From Bacillota bacterium (GTDB lineage Bacteria > Bacillota > Clostridia > Acetivibrionales > JANLFN01): DNA of 64,000 nt. The stretch is taken from contig JAEWTV010000031.1 in assembly GCA_023397675.1 (NCBI GenBank), positions 62,001 to 126,000 on the forward strand, written 5' to 3'. The position numbers and the translations under genes were made by a program. Shown one piece after another: positions 26,066-35,744 of the stretch. The notes under the pieces are model-generated. The model was not told where the DNA came from, ran no database searches, and saw only the letters and a program-made list of their open reading frames with translations. Each line of letters begins with the position of its first letter. Positions within the stretch are counted from its first letter, which is position 1.

Positions 26066-27805
26066 TTAGTTACTCCTCTTTATTAATGGCAGTATTTCAA
26101 GATAACGTTTAATCTTTCTTGTAGTTGTCTTCTGGAACTCTGTTTCACGTATCGTAAATTCCCGTATATGCTTATATAATGGCATATTCCTGTTTGCTGA
26201 TTTCACTTCAAACTGCAGTAATTTATATATATCTTCCTGTGTAGGATTTTCAATCTTCAGTTTTTCCTTTACTGCATCAAAATCCGGTACAACCTGTGCA
26301 CAAACAAGCGTTTCCAAACCATTATCACTGTCCTTGCCATATACCATGGATTCGAGTATATATGGACTTTTATTAAGGTACGATTCGACCTCTTCAGGGA
26401 ATACGTTCTTGCCGTTTTTAGTAACTATAACGTTCTTTTTGCGGCCGGTAATGATATAGAAATCATTTTTTAATACTTTTCCCAGGTCACCTGTATTTAA
26501 CCAGCCATCCTCGCTTAATATCGCTTTGGTTGCTTCTTCATTTTTATAGTAACCGAGCATTACATTATCGCCTTTGACATAAATTTCACCGATTCCATCA
26601 CTGTCGGCGTTCATAATTTTCATCTGTACGCCCGGAAGCGGCTGGCCGATTGAATCGTCTCTGAACAGTTTTTCCCTGTTCACGGAAACTATAGGGGAAC
26701 ATTCAGTAAGCCCATAACCCTGTGCAGTCATGATGCCAAATGTTCTGAACCCTTTAGAAACTTTGGGATCAATTGCTGCAGCACCTGCGATGATAAGTCT
26801 TAGGTTCCCACCTACATTCTGATGAATATCATGGAAAAGTTTTCTTCTTATATCCATTTTCAATGTCTTGTAAAGAAGGCTGCTAAGTAACATACCGAAT
26901 TTAAGCTTTGTTTTGAGGCCATCTTTTGAAGCTTTTTCCCATATCTTCTTATACATGTTCTCAAGTATCAGAGGAACAAGCATAAGTATTGTAGGATTGG
27001 TTTCTTTGAGATTTTTAACTATATGTTTAAGGCCTTCATTAAAGGCTACTGAACAGCCGTTAAATATCATTACAAGAAAGCCTGCGGTACATTCATATGT
27101 ATGGTGAAGAGGCAGAATTGAAAGAACTGAATCATTGCTGTCAATATAAAGTGACTGACAAACAGCAACTATGTCATAAGCAATATTCCTATGGGACAAC
27201 ATTACACCTTTTGCATGTCCTGTTGTTCCTGAGGTAAATAAAAGTACACTCATAATATCAGGGTTTATTTCAGCATCGATAAAATCCCTTTTTCCAGAAA
27301 GAACAGCTTTGTTACCTTCATCTACAAGCTGAGTAAATGAAAGCTCCTTATCGGAGTTATCAGCAAGGTCCATGTTTATTAGATACTTTAAGTCAGGTAA
27401 TTTATCAGCAATACTTGAAATTTCTTCTTTGAGTTTTCCTGAATACACAATGGCACTTGTGCCGGAAAAACTTAAAAGGTTTTCAATTTCATTTACCGGA
27501 AGCTCCTTATCAAGAGGTACAATTACCCCGGTTCCGCAAACTGTTGCCAAGTATGTGAGGCACCATTCATACCTGTTTTCACCAATTACTGCTATATTGG
27601 CGCCCTTTAAGCCAAGTTTAATAAAAGCTGTTCCCAACGAATCCAAATCAGATTTAAATTCTTTGTAAGTAATAGATTTATAGGTTGAATCTTCTTGTTT
27701 GACACGAAATGCAGTTTTTTCAGAAAACAATTTTGCGCTTTGCTCTACCATATCCTTGAGATCATTGATTTGTCGTACATTATAAATAGGCTGATGAATC
27801 ATCAT
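26066..27805 (-). CDS. AMP-dependent long-chain acyl-CoA synthetase-like protein
   Basis: The 579-residue member of the ANL superfamily has the P-loop LLFTSGTTGHAKGVML (about 190-205), the GYGLTECSPI motif, GWLNTGDLG and TGRKKNVIVTKNGKNV with the catalytic Lys region. It activates a carboxylic acid, probably a fatty acid, to acyl-AMP and then acyl-CoA. Specificity cannot be read. Two adjacent ATGs (27805 and 27802) follow AGGGGG; the second has the better spacing. It is single-gene and convergent with leuS. Confidence 0.9.
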   Translation of the reverse strand: MMIHQPIYNVRQINDLKDMVEQSAKLFSEKTAFRVKQEDSTYKSITYKEFKSDLDSLGTAFIKLGLKGANIAVIGENRYEWCLTYLATVCGTGVIVPLDKELPVNEIENLLSFSGTSAIVYSGKLKEEISSIADKLPDLKYLINMDLADNSDKELSFTQLVDEGNKAVLSGKRDFIDAEINPDIMSVLLFTSGTTGHAKGVMLSHRNIAYDIVAVCQSLYIDSNDSVLSILPLHHTYECTAGFLVMIFNGCSVAFNEGLKHIVKNLKETNPTILMLVPLILENMYKKIWEKASKDGLKTKLKFGMLLSSLLYKTLKMDIRRKLFHDIHQNVGGNLRLIIAGAAAIDPKVSKGFRTFGIMTAQGYGLTECSPIVSVNREKLFRDDSIGQPLPGVQMKIMNADSDGIGEIYVKGDNVMLGYYKNEEATKAILSEDGWLNTGDLGKVLKNDFYIITGRKKNVIVTKNGKNVFPEEVESYLNKSPYILESMVYGKDSDNGLETLVCAQVVPDFDAVKEKLKIENPTQEDIYKLLQFEVKSANRNMPLYKHIREFTIRETEFQKTTTRKIKRYLEILPLIKRSN

Positions 27806-27904
27806 AACCCCCTAAAAATTATAAAATGCATCATTTCGTCACATTAAACTATTATATAATATTGAGTTATTCTGTCAAATCGAGTGAAAACCGGGGAGTT
27901 ATGA

Positions 27905-29290
27905 TTAATATTTTTTAAATCTCTTTCTTCTTTTATTAGAAACTCTTTTAAGTACCAGTCGCAATATAACCAGCAACAAAGCCAGAACTAAAATAGCTAT
28001 TATTAATTTGAAAATGATTGAGTTTTTAATAAAATTGTTTAAATCCTTTTTGAACTTAGCCTTGCCACTAAGCTCAACATCGTTTGAGACTATAATATCT
28101 GATTTCCCAAGGGATAATCCATCTTTTTTATATTCAATATAACCAAGTACCTGTCCCTTTTTAACAGGAGCTGTCAGCTGTGTATTAATATGTTCCTCTC
28201 TGGTCAAGTTCCATGACTCGTTGTTATAAAGAGGTAGAATTGAACTTATAGGTTGAGCAGTAACGGCGTTAACTGTAGCGGAATCTTTAGCGTCTTTAAC
28301 GGAGATATTGCTCTTAATAATCTGGTTACTTTCTATAATCGGTTGTTCCTTGTAATTTGCAAATCCATACTCAAGCAGTCTCTGGCAGTAGTCTTCGGCT
28401 CTTACCTTTGAGTTTGCTCCAAATACACCCATAACAACGGCAATTAATTCTGTCCCGTCGTTGTTTATTGCAGATGCTACAAGATTATGGCCTGCCTGGG
28501 TTGTATAACCTGTTTTTATCCCTGTTATTCTAGTAAAATAACTTGATTTTTTATACATTAATTTATTGGATGTCCCAAGTATCGGCCATTTACTATGCTT
28601 ATTCGTGACGTCAAGCTGATATTCTGTTTTCCCCACAGTTTCCTTGAAAAGCGGAAGCTTCATTCCATAACGTGCTATTGTAGACAAATCTCTTGCAGTA
28701 GTGTAATGATTATCGTCATGCATTCCATTCGGATTGACAAAATGGGTGTTTACTGCACCGATTTCTTTGGCTTTTTGATTCATTTTCTCTATGAACTCCG
28801 GTTTGCTGTTAAAAACATTTTCAGACAGTATGTTTGCTGCTTCATTCGCTGAACTTATAAGAAGCGGCTTTAACAACTGTTCCATTGCCATAACTTCACC
28901 AGCATTTATTCCAATATTCATACCGCCATCTCCAATGTCATCAATAGCTTTTTGACTGGCGGTCATTATCTGGTCAGGCTTTGAATTCTCGATTGTAACT
29001 ATTGCAGTCATCATTTTAGTAGTGCTTGCAGGATAAAGGTGAGGCGTATCAGCATTTTTCTCATATAAAACCACACCTGTTTTTGAATCGATTAAAATAC
29101 ATGCCTTTGAATCGATTGCCAGGTTTTCTTTATCAATGGTTTTATTTTTCTGATATTCAACAAGACCGTTTTTGGTTTCAGTTATTACGAGTGATTTATC
29201 GCCGGATGGGTTGGCAGGCTGTCCATAACATGTTGATATATTAATAAAAATTGCAAAAATCAATGTAGCTATCAGGCACTTTTTTTTCAT
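27905..29290 (-). CDS. D-alanyl-D-alanine carboxypeptidase (PBP5/DacF type)
   Basis: The 461-residue serine peptidase S11 has a signal peptide (MKKKCLIATLIFAIF), the SxxK motif in YPASTTKMM, SxN in SSANEAA, and KTG in GIKTGYT. A PBP5 C-terminal beta domain and a final membrane helix (about 428-450) with a basic tail follow. It trims the terminal D-Ala of peptidoglycan stem peptides. An ATG at 29299 abuts GAGGG; the ATG at 29290 is 9 bases downstream and is preferred. It is transcribed divergently from the ComEA-like gene. Confidence 0.93.
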   Translation of the reverse strand: MKKKCLIATLIFAIFINISTCYGQPANPSGDKSLVITETKNGLVEYQKNKTIDKENLAIDSKACILIDSKTGVVLYEKNADTPHLYPASTTKMMTAIVTIENSKPDQIMTASQKAIDDIGDGGMNIGINAGEVMAMEQLLKPLLISSANEAANILSENVFNSKPEFIEKMNQKAKEIGAVNTHFVNPNGMHDDNHYTTARDLSTIARYGMKLPLFKETVGKTEYQLDVTNKHSKWPILGTSNKLMYKKSSYFTRITGIKTGYTTQAGHNLVASAINNDGTELIAVVMGVFGANSKVRAEDYCQRLLEYGFANYKEQPIIESNQIIKSNISVKDAKDSATVNAVTAQPISSILPLYNNESWNLTREEHINTQLTAPVKKGQVLGYIEYKKDGLSLGKSDIIVSNDVELSGKAKFKKDLNNFIKNSIIFKLIIAILVLALLLVILRLVLKRVSNKRRKRFKKY

Positions 29291-29453
29291 TGGTATCATC
29301 CCTCGGATTAATTGCTGATTATATTTTGAGAACAGAATAAGTATAACAGAAATCTTACATAAAGTTAAAAAAAATAAAAAAAAAGTTACTGTAAAAAGAA
29401 GGGAAATATGTACAAATGTAGAATTGTAAATAAATAACAGGAGGGAAATAATT

Positions 29454-30191
29454 ATGAATTTTAAAATAGCAGGAAAGCAATTTGATATTAGATTAAAAAT
29501 TTTAATTCCTGTATTAGTGGTTATTGTTGGTTTAATAGCGATTGCAGGCTATTTTATTTCAACTGGTAGTGACACTGTCATTATAGGGAACTCTGAGACA
29601 TTAATTTCGTCTAATAAAACAAGTACTTCCGAGGCTTCACAGCCCACGACTATTGTAAGCAGTACTGCAGCAGAGAAAATTGACGATGAAATCCAGGTTT
29701 ATGTTACTGGTTGTGTCAATTCGCCAGGCATTGTCAAGCTTAAGAAGGGACAGTTAATAGATGATGCGATAAATGCAGCTGGAGGAGCAACAAAGGATGC
29801 TGATATCTCAAATATAAACCTTGTGTACAAACTATCTGAAAATGTAATGCTTTATGTTAAATCAAAAAAGGAGAATCAATTGACTTCAATTTCAGATATC
29901 AGCACTTCAAAGCAAGGTAAAGCCGGAACAGGAGTAATACTTAAAAGTGATAGTACAGGTGTTGTTGTAAACGATGAATCTGTTTCTCAAAATACAAAGG
30001 GGAAGGTTAATATAAATACTGCTGGAATTGAAGAGTTATGTACAATTCCATGGGTAGGTGAAGCCATTGCAAAAGACATAATGGAATTCAGACAAAAAAA
30101 TGGCCCGTTCAATAAAACAGAAGACATCATGAAAATACCTGGTATTAAGCAAAGTAAGTATAATAAAATGAAAGATAGTATTACTATCTAA
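29454..30191 (+). CDS. comEA: ComEA-like DNA-binding protein (SLBB plus helix-hairpin-helix)
   Basis: The 245-residue protein has one N-terminal membrane helix (about 16-36), a Ser/Thr linker, an SLBB domain (about 80-135, IQVYVTGCVNSPGIVKL) and two C-terminal helix-hairpin-helix motifs (about 183-245, VNINTAGIEELCTIPWVGEAIAKDI). This is the ComEA architecture for binding incoming DNA outside the membrane. AGGAGG precedes the ATG. The channel gene comEC is not adjacent, so competence cannot be inferred from this gene alone. Confidence 0.88.
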   Translation: MNFKIAGKQFDIRLKILIPVLVVIVGLIAIAGYFISTGSDTVIIGNSETLISSNKTSTSEASQPTTIVSSTAAEKIDDEIQVYVTGCVNSPGIVKLKKGQLIDDAINAAGGATKDADISNINLVYKLSENVMLYVKSKKENQLTSISDISTSKQGKAGTGVILKSDSTGVVVNDESVSQNTKGKVNINTAGIEELCTIPWVGEAIAKDIMEFRQKNGPFNKTEDIMKIPGIKQSKYNKMKDSITI

Positions 30192-30268
30192 TTTTATTGG
30201 AATATCAAGGTCTGGAAATATATATTATGTTAATGGTAAATCATATTCTGGCATTTATGGGGTGTAAA

Positions 30269-31312
30269 ATGGATAGAAAGTTTAATCACAAAATAAAAGC
30301 TATTTCTGTTATATTGGGTTTACTCCTTATTACTTCAATTTTTACAGGTTGCTCGCAGAAGTCTGAAAATGCTGACAGTGCTTCAACCAAGAACTTAACT
30401 ACTGTAAGCTCGGAAAGCGGAGATGTTGATAGGCCAGTTGAAACTACCGCTACAACTACAACTTCCGCCGGAAACATAAAAAAAGTTGTTATGAAACTTT
30501 ATTTTCCGGGCAAAGAAGGCATTACCATACTTAATGAACAAAGGGAAGTTGAGGTTAAGGATGGTGCCGTTATAAGAGCTGCCGTGGCTGCACTGATTGA
30601 AGGACCTAAGGATACTAAAAAAATGAGAGTATCTTTACCTTCTGATACAAGACTTCTCGGTGCAAAGGTTGTAAATAAGGTTGTGACTCTGGATTTTTCG
30701 CAGGAATTCACTAAACCTAATGATACTGCAGAAATACTGGAAAAGGTATCTTTAGTAAATACCTTAACTGAAATTCAGGGAATCGAAAAAGTTCACATCC
30801 TTATTGAAGGTAATGAGTGGATTGGACCAAGCGGTATGCCTTATGGAGAGATGACATACACAAAGCTGACTGATAAGGGCGAGCCTTTTCCTGCTGAAAC
30901 AAAAACAATTACTCTTTACTTTGGCAACTCAAATGCTGATAAGGTTGTTGCCGAGAAAAGGGATGTCACATATGAAAAAGGCAGAAAAATTGAAGCTGTT
31001 ATATTTGAAGAACTTGCTAAGGGACCGGTTACAAAGGGGCTTGGAAATGTAATTCCCAAGGATGCTAAAGTATTGTCTGTTGAAACAAAAAATGGTGTGT
31101 GCAATTTAAATCTGTCGAAGGAATTTATTGATAATTGTCACACCGGCTCGGCAGGTGAATCAATGATTATAAATTCAATAGTTAATTCAATTACTGAAAT
31201 TCCTGGTAACAAGTCAGTACAATTCCTAATTGAAGGTCAAAAAAGGAAGGCTTTTGTACACATGGTTTTTGACAAGCCTATTTCAAGGAATACTTCAATA
31301 ATTCAGAAATAA
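30269..31312 (+). CDS. GerMN-domain lipoprotein
   Basis: The 347-residue protein begins MDRKFNHKIKAISVILGLLL with a lipobox ending TGC (Cys about residue 28), then a Thr/Ser-rich linker. Two GerMN repeats follow (about 70-195 and 210-330), each with the GP.K and LDFS/LNLS pattern. GerMN occurs in the spore protein GerM and in lipoprotein LpqB relatives. The frame extends 24 codons upstream, but GGGGTG supports the ATG at 30269. It lies downstream of the comEA-like gene, probably in one transcript; a sporulation role is plausible but unproven. Confidence 0.85.
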   Translation: MDRKFNHKIKAISVILGLLLITSIFTGCSQKSENADSASTKNLTTVSSESGDVDRPVETTATTTTSAGNIKKVVMKLYFPGKEGITILNEQREVEVKDGAVIRAAVAALIEGPKDTKKMRVSLPSDTRLLGAKVVNKVVTLDFSQEFTKPNDTAEILEKVSLVNTLTEIQGIEKVHILIEGNEWIGPSGMPYGEMTYTKLTDKGEPFPAETKTITLYFGNSNADKVVAEKRDVTYEKGRKIEAVIFEELAKGPVTKGLGNVIPKDAKVLSVETKNGVCNLNLSKEFIDNCHTGSAGESMIINSIVNSITEIPGNKSVQFLIEGQKRKAFVHMVFDKPISRNTSIIQK

Positions 31313-31624
31313 TTATTTTCCCGCCATTGAAGGCAGTATAATAAGTGAAGTAATTAAATAGCCTAATAGAATACAAGAAATGGGAAGAATAAAAGTATAT
31401 AAAATTAATCTTCTCATTTTTTTTCTTCTGTTCTTTTTAAATTTCTCAACTCTCTTAACTCTCATAAATTTATCCTCGGTACCAAATACTTACATATGGT
31501 ATTATAACATGCTCGCAAAGGCTTTTTCATTGCCTGGAAATATAAACCAGAATAATAGTCTTTGCCATACATTTGACGATACAAACATATAATTTAAATT
31601 GAAGTAATTACATTGGAGGTTATA
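31313..31624 (+). other. Gap with one weak hydrophobic reading frame
   Basis: A 70-codon frame at 31380-31592 would encode one basic-hydrophobic helix plus a polar tail. It has no ribosome site in front of its ATG and no recognisable family, so it is not called. No terminator stem or riboswitch is visible before dapL. Confidence 0.4.
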
Positions 31625-32779
31625 ATGAAGCAAGCTAGAAGATTGGATAATGCACCACCTTACCTTTTTGTTGAAATTGAGACCAATATAAAAATGGCAC
31701 AGGAAAGAGGCGTCGATGTAATAAACCTTGGTATAGGTGACCCTGATATTCCTACCCCTGATTTTATTGTTAATAAGCTGGTTGAAGCTGTTAAAAACCC
31801 GATCTATCATTCTTACCCTGAATACAGCGGGTGCAGGGAATTCCGCGAAGCTGTTGCAAGATATTATAAAAAAAGATTTAATGTATTGATAGATCCTGAA
31901 ACAGAGGTAGTAGCGCTATTAGGATCAAAAGAAGGTATTGCTCATATTTTTTTTGCACTGGTTAACGATTGTGATTTTACATTGGTTCCCGATCCGCAAT
32001 ATCCGGTTTATAAGCTTGCAACAGCGTTAACCGGAGGAGTGCCATACCCTATGCCGCTGCTAGCCCCAAATGGATATTTGCCTGATTTGACTGTAATTCC
32101 CAAGGAGGTAGCAGAAAGAAGCAAAATTCTTTTTGTGAATTACCCAAATAATCCAACCGGTACAGTAGCTAATTTAGAGTTTTTTCAGAAGATTGTTGAT
32201 TACGGAATAGAGAACGAAATTGTTGTTTGTAATGACAATGCGTATTCGGAATTTACCTTTGATGGGATTGTAGCTCCCAGCATTCTGCAGGCTGAGGGGG
32301 CAATGAGAACTGCTATTGAATTCCATTCCCTTTCTAAATCCTATAACATGACCGGCTGGAGGATAGGATATGCGGTTGGGTGCCGCGAGGTGATATCAAA
32401 GCTTAAAAAAATGAAGGAGAACATTGATTCGGGAGTATTTACTGCTATTCAGATTGCAGGAATAGAAGCTCTTGAAAATGGGGATGAATTTGCTAAGAGT
32501 ATGTGCAAAATCTATGAGAATAGAAGAAACATTGCAATGAAGGAGCTTAAAAGATGCGGATTTGAATTTACTGTGCCTCAGGGGGCTTTTTATATATGGG
32601 TTAAGGTACCTAAAGGATATACTTCAAAACAATTTTCAAATATGCTTCTGGAGAAAACAGGGGTTGTAGTGGCGCCCGGCAGTGGTTATGGACAATCTGG
32701 CGAGGGGTATATAAGGATTTCATTGACTATAGCTGAGGAAAGACTTAAAGAGGCGTTTGAACGTATTTCGCAAATTTAA
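31625..32779 (+). CDS. dapL: LL-diaminopimelate aminotransferase (DapL-type)
   Basis: The 384-residue PLP class I aminotransferase has VINLGIGDPDIPTP, YPEYSGCREFREA, FVNYPNNPTG and the Schiff-base Lys in HSLSKSYNMTGWRIGY. These segments fit the DapL2 branch, which converts tetrahydrodipicolinate directly to LL-diaminopimelate for lysine and peptidoglycan. A broader aminotransferase role cannot be excluded. The in-frame TTG at 31613 is part of the TTGGAGG site; the start is the ATG at 31625. Confidence 0.88.
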   Translation: MKQARRLDNAPPYLFVEIETNIKMAQERGVDVINLGIGDPDIPTPDFIVNKLVEAVKNPIYHSYPEYSGCREFREAVARYYKKRFNVLIDPETEVVALLGSKEGIAHIFFALVNDCDFTLVPDPQYPVYKLATALTGGVPYPMPLLAPNGYLPDLTVIPKEVAERSKILFVNYPNNPTGTVANLEFFQKIVDYGIENEIVVCNDNAYSEFTFDGIVAPSILQAEGAMRTAIEFHSLSKSYNMTGWRIGYAVGCREVISKLKKMKENIDSGVFTAIQIAGIEALENGDEFAKSMCKIYENRRNIAMKELKRCGFEFTVPQGAFYIWVKVPKGYTSKQFSNMLLEKTGVVVAPGSGYGQSGEGYIRISLTIAEERLKEAFERISQI

Positions 32780-32785
32780 TTCGAT

Positions 32786-32819
32786 GGGGACGTTTCTCGA
32801 CAGGTTAAGAAGCGTGCCC
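32786..32819. repeat. Imperfect GC-rich hairpin
   Basis: GGGGACGTTTCT and AGAAGCGTGCCC pair at 10 of 12 positions around a 10-base loop in an otherwise A+T-rich gap. There is no T-run, so a decayed REP-like palindrome is more likely than a terminator. Confidence 0.4.
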
Positions 32820-32892
32820 GCCAGGATTGCATATTTTATAAAATTAAATACAATTATAATATAATACCTAATAAAAAGGAGCCTTTTAATTC

Positions 32893-33477
32893 ATGAAACT
32901 TCCAAGAGAATTCTACGAACGTGAGACCATGGATGTGGCAAAGGATTTACTGGGTAAATGCCTTGTCCATGAAACTGCCGAAGGAACTGTTAAGGGTATA
33001 ATCGTAGAAGTTGAGGCTTACATAGGACCAAATGATGCGGCAGCGCACACATATAAAGGATTAAGAAGCAGTCGGACGGAAGTGGCTTTTGGTCCTGGCG
33101 GGTTCGCATATGTTTACCTTATCTATGGAATGTATAACTGCTTTAATATAGTGACAAATAAAGCTGAAAAGCCCGAGGTTGTTCTTATTCGTGCTTTGGA
33201 ACCAATTGAAGGAATTCCAATAATGATTGAAAGAAGATGCACCGATAAACTGAAAAATCTTTGTAGCGGGCCGGGTAAATTGTGTTCTGCTATGGCAATT
33301 ACGAGAGCTGATAATGGAGTGGACCTGTGCAAAGATAGCTTGTACCTTCTGGATGCACCACCAATTTCCGAAGACCAAATCCAGGCAACTCCAAGAATAA
33401 ATATAGACTATGCTTTGGAAGCAAAAAATTATCCATGGAGATTTATAATAAAGAGTAATAAATTTGTATCTAAATAG
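32893..33477 (+). CDS. DNA-3-methyladenine glycosylase (AAG/MPG family)
   Basis: The 194-residue protein matches the AAG/MPG base-excision fold. It starts LPREFYERETMDVAKDLLGK and has the catalytic segment VEVEAYIGPNDAAAHTYKGL and RTEVAFGPGGFAYVYLIYGM. CSGPGKL lies near the C-terminus. It excises alkylated purines. AAAAGGAG precedes the ATG. It stands alone, with the thrS promoter following immediately. Confidence 0.95.
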   Translation: MKLPREFYERETMDVAKDLLGKCLVHETAEGTVKGIIVEVEAYIGPNDAAAHTYKGLRSSRTEVAFGPGGFAYVYLIYGMYNCFNIVTNKAEKPEVVLIRALEPIEGIPIMIERRCTDKLKNLCSGPGKLCSAMAITRADNGVDLCKDSLYLLDAPPISEDQIQATPRINIDYALEAKNYPWRFIIKSNKFVSK

Positions 33478-33499
33478 GGAATACTTGATATTAATACTA

Positions 33500-33528
33500 T
33501 TGACACAGTGATATGTTAAGAATATAAT
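33500..33528 (+). promoter_or_regulatory. Consensus sigma-A promoter of the thrS-hom-lysC unit
   Basis: TTGACA (33500-33505) and TATAAT (33523-33528) are both perfect consensus boxes with a 17-base spacer, about 30 bases before the T-box leader. Confidence 0.9.
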
Positions 33529-33554
33529 AAATTAAAAGTTTATTTGAATATCTG

Positions 33555-33751
33555 ACATTGACGAGAAGAGTAAATTGTTGCATTCATTACAGAGATAAGG
33601 GTCCGGCGGCTGGAAGACCTTTAACTGAAGCATAATTGAAGACCACCTCTGAGTCGGAACGTTAATTACGTTATAATTACTAATGAGTTTTCAATTAGGG
33701 TGGAACCACGGGAAATAGCTCTCGTCCCTTTACAGGGATGAGGGCTTTTTA
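33555..33751 (+). promoter_or_regulatory. T-box leader with attenuator, threonine type
   Basis: The conserved T-box AGGGTGGAACCACG lies at 33697-33710. It is followed by a terminator with arms AGCTCTCGTCCC and GGGATGAGGGCT (with G-U pairs) and TTTTT. The 5' part has the stem I features GTCCGGCGGCTGGAAGACC, and GACCACC on the descending side offers an ACC threonine specifier. Uncharged tRNA-Thr should favour antitermination. The specifier assignment is by eye; the class is certain. Confidence 0.95.
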
Positions 33752-33773
33752 TATTTTTAAGGAGGCATTAAAA

Positions 33774-35714
33774 ATGATTAAAGTTACTTTGAAAGATGGA
33801 AGTTCCAAAGAATACAACGAAGGTATATCCATTAAGGAAGTAGCAGAAAGCATAAGCGCAGGGCTTGCAAGAGTTGCACTTGCCGGAGAAGTTGACGGTG
33901 AGGTAAAGGACCTTGCATACAAACTTGAGAAGGATTGCAAATTAAGTCTTCTTACATTTGATGATGAAGGCGGAAGACGTGCGTATAGGCATACAACCTC
34001 ACACATAATGGCTCAGGCAGTAAAGAAGCTTTATCCTGAGGCAAAGCTTGCCATAGGACCTTCAATAGATAATGGGTTCTATTATGATTTTGATATAGAC
34101 AAAACCTTTTCACCTGAGGATTTAGCTAAAATTGAAAAGGAAATGGAACAGATTATAAAAGCTGATTATACGATGGAAAGGTTTACTCTTCCAAGAAATG
34201 AAGCAATCAAATTAATGCAGGACAAGAATGAACCTTACAAAGTTGAACTGATAGAAGACCTGCCTGAGGATGAAGAACTTTCTTTCTATAAGCAGGGAGA
34301 TTTTGTTGATTTGTGTGCAGGCCCTCATCTTCCTTCAACCGGCAAGATAAAAGCTTTTAAGCTACTTTCGGTTGCAGGTGCATATTGGAGAGGCAGCGAG
34401 AAGAACAAAATGCTTCAGAGAATATATGGTACTGCATATCCTAAGAGAAGCGAACTTGACGAATATATTGCTAAGGTTGAGGAAGCAAAGAAAAGGGATC
34501 ATAACAAGCTTGGCCGTGAATTGGAGTTATTTACTACAGTTGATTATATTGGACAGGGTTTGCCGATTCTTATGCCTAAAGGTGCAAGAATAATTCAGAT
34601 ACTGCAGCGTTTTGTTGAGGACGAGGAAGAACGCCGTGGTTATTTACTTACAAAGACTCCTTTTATGGCTAAAAGAGAATTATATAAAATATCTGGACAC
34701 TGGGACCACTACCGTGAAGGTATGTTCATAATGGGTGATCCAGATGATGAAGAAGCAGAGGTGTTTGCATTAAGGCCAATGACCTGCCCATTCCAGTTCC
34801 AGGTTTACCTCGCAAGGCTTAGAAGCTATAGAGAACTTCCGATGAGATTTAATGAAACATCTACGTTATTCAGAAACGAGTCATCCGGTGAAATGCACGG
34901 TTTGATCCGTGTAAGGCAGTTCACTATATCTGAGGGTCATCTGGCATGTATGCCTGAGCAGCTTGAAGATGAATTTGCGGGCTGTGTTGATCTTGCAAAT
35001 TATATACTTAAAACTCTTGGCTTAGATGAAGATGTAACCTACCGCTTCTCCAAGTGGGACCCGAATAATAAGGAAAAGTATATAGGAACAGCTGAACAGT
35101 GGGAAGAGGTTCAGGACAGAATGAGACAAATACTTGATCATCTTGGTATTAAATATGATGAACAGGAAGGCGAAGCTGCATTCTATGGTCCAAAACTCGA
35201 CATTCAGATGAAGAATGTTCATGGAAAAGAAGACACTCTTGTAACCGTACAGATAGACTTCCAGCTTGCAGAGAAATTCGGAATGCAGTATATAGATAAA
35301 GACGGACAAAAGAAATATCCATATGTAATTCACAGAACTTCATTGGGATGCTACGAAAGAACTCTTGCCATCCTTATAGAAAAATACGCAGGTGCATTCC
35401 CTACATGGCTTTCACCTGTACAGGCGAAAATACTGCCTATTTTAGAAAAGCACTTCCCTTATGTAAATGAACTTCAGAAGAAGCTTCAGGCAGCAGGTGT
35501 AAGAGTAGAGGCCGATTTAAGGAATGAAAAGATCGGTTACAAGATAAGAGAAGCACAAATGGAAAAGGTTCCATACATGCTTGTTATCGGCGATAAGGAA
35601 ATGGAAAACGGTGCAGTAGCTGTAAGATCTAGAAAAGAAGGCGATCTTGGAGCAATGCCTATAGATGACTTTGTTCAGAAGATAGTTGAAGAGATTCGTA
35701 CAAGAGCTAAATAA
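33774..35714 (+). CDS. thrS: Threonyl-tRNA synthetase
   Basis: The 646-residue class II synthetase has an N-terminal TGS domain (about 1-62), an editing domain with HxxxH (YRHTTSHIMAQAV) and a distal CAGPHLPSTG. The catalytic core includes MRFNETSTLFRNESSGEMHGL and HRTSLGCYERT, followed by the anticodon-binding domain. The frame continues upstream into the terminator, but AAGGAGG sets the ATG at 33774 (MIKVTLKDGSS). It is the first gene after the T-box. Confidence 0.98.
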   Translation: MIKVTLKDGSSKEYNEGISIKEVAESISAGLARVALAGEVDGEVKDLAYKLEKDCKLSLLTFDDEGGRRAYRHTTSHIMAQAVKKLYPEAKLAIGPSIDNGFYYDFDIDKTFSPEDLAKIEKEMEQIIKADYTMERFTLPRNEAIKLMQDKNEPYKVELIEDLPEDEELSFYKQGDFVDLCAGPHLPSTGKIKAFKLLSVAGAYWRGSEKNKMLQRIYGTAYPKRSELDEYIAKVEEAKKRDHNKLGRELELFTTVDYIGQGLPILMPKGARIIQILQRFVEDEEERRGYLLTKTPFMAKRELYKISGHWDHYREGMFIMGDPDDEEAEVFALRPMTCPFQFQVYLARLRSYRELPMRFNETSTLFRNESSGEMHGLIRVRQFTISEGHLACMPEQLEDEFAGCVDLANYILKTLGLDEDVTYRFSKWDPNNKEKYIGTAEQWEEVQDRMRQILDHLGIKYDEQEGEAAFYGPKLDIQMKNVHGKEDTLVTVQIDFQLAEKFGMQYIDKDGQKKYPYVIHRTSLGCYERTLAILIEKYAGAFPTWLSPVQAKILPILEKHFPYVNELQKKLQAAGVRVEADLRNEKIGYKIREAQMEKVPYMLVIGDKEMENGAVAVRSRKEGDLGAMPIDDFVQKIVEEIRTRAK

Positions 35715-35744
35715 TTAATACCTGTTTGTGAGGAGGGTAATTCC

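Noticed and set aside
31380..31592. 70-codon hydrophobic reading frame between the GerMN and dapL genes
   Set aside because: No ribosome site and strongly A/T-biased codons; it may be chance hydrophobicity in T-rich DNA.
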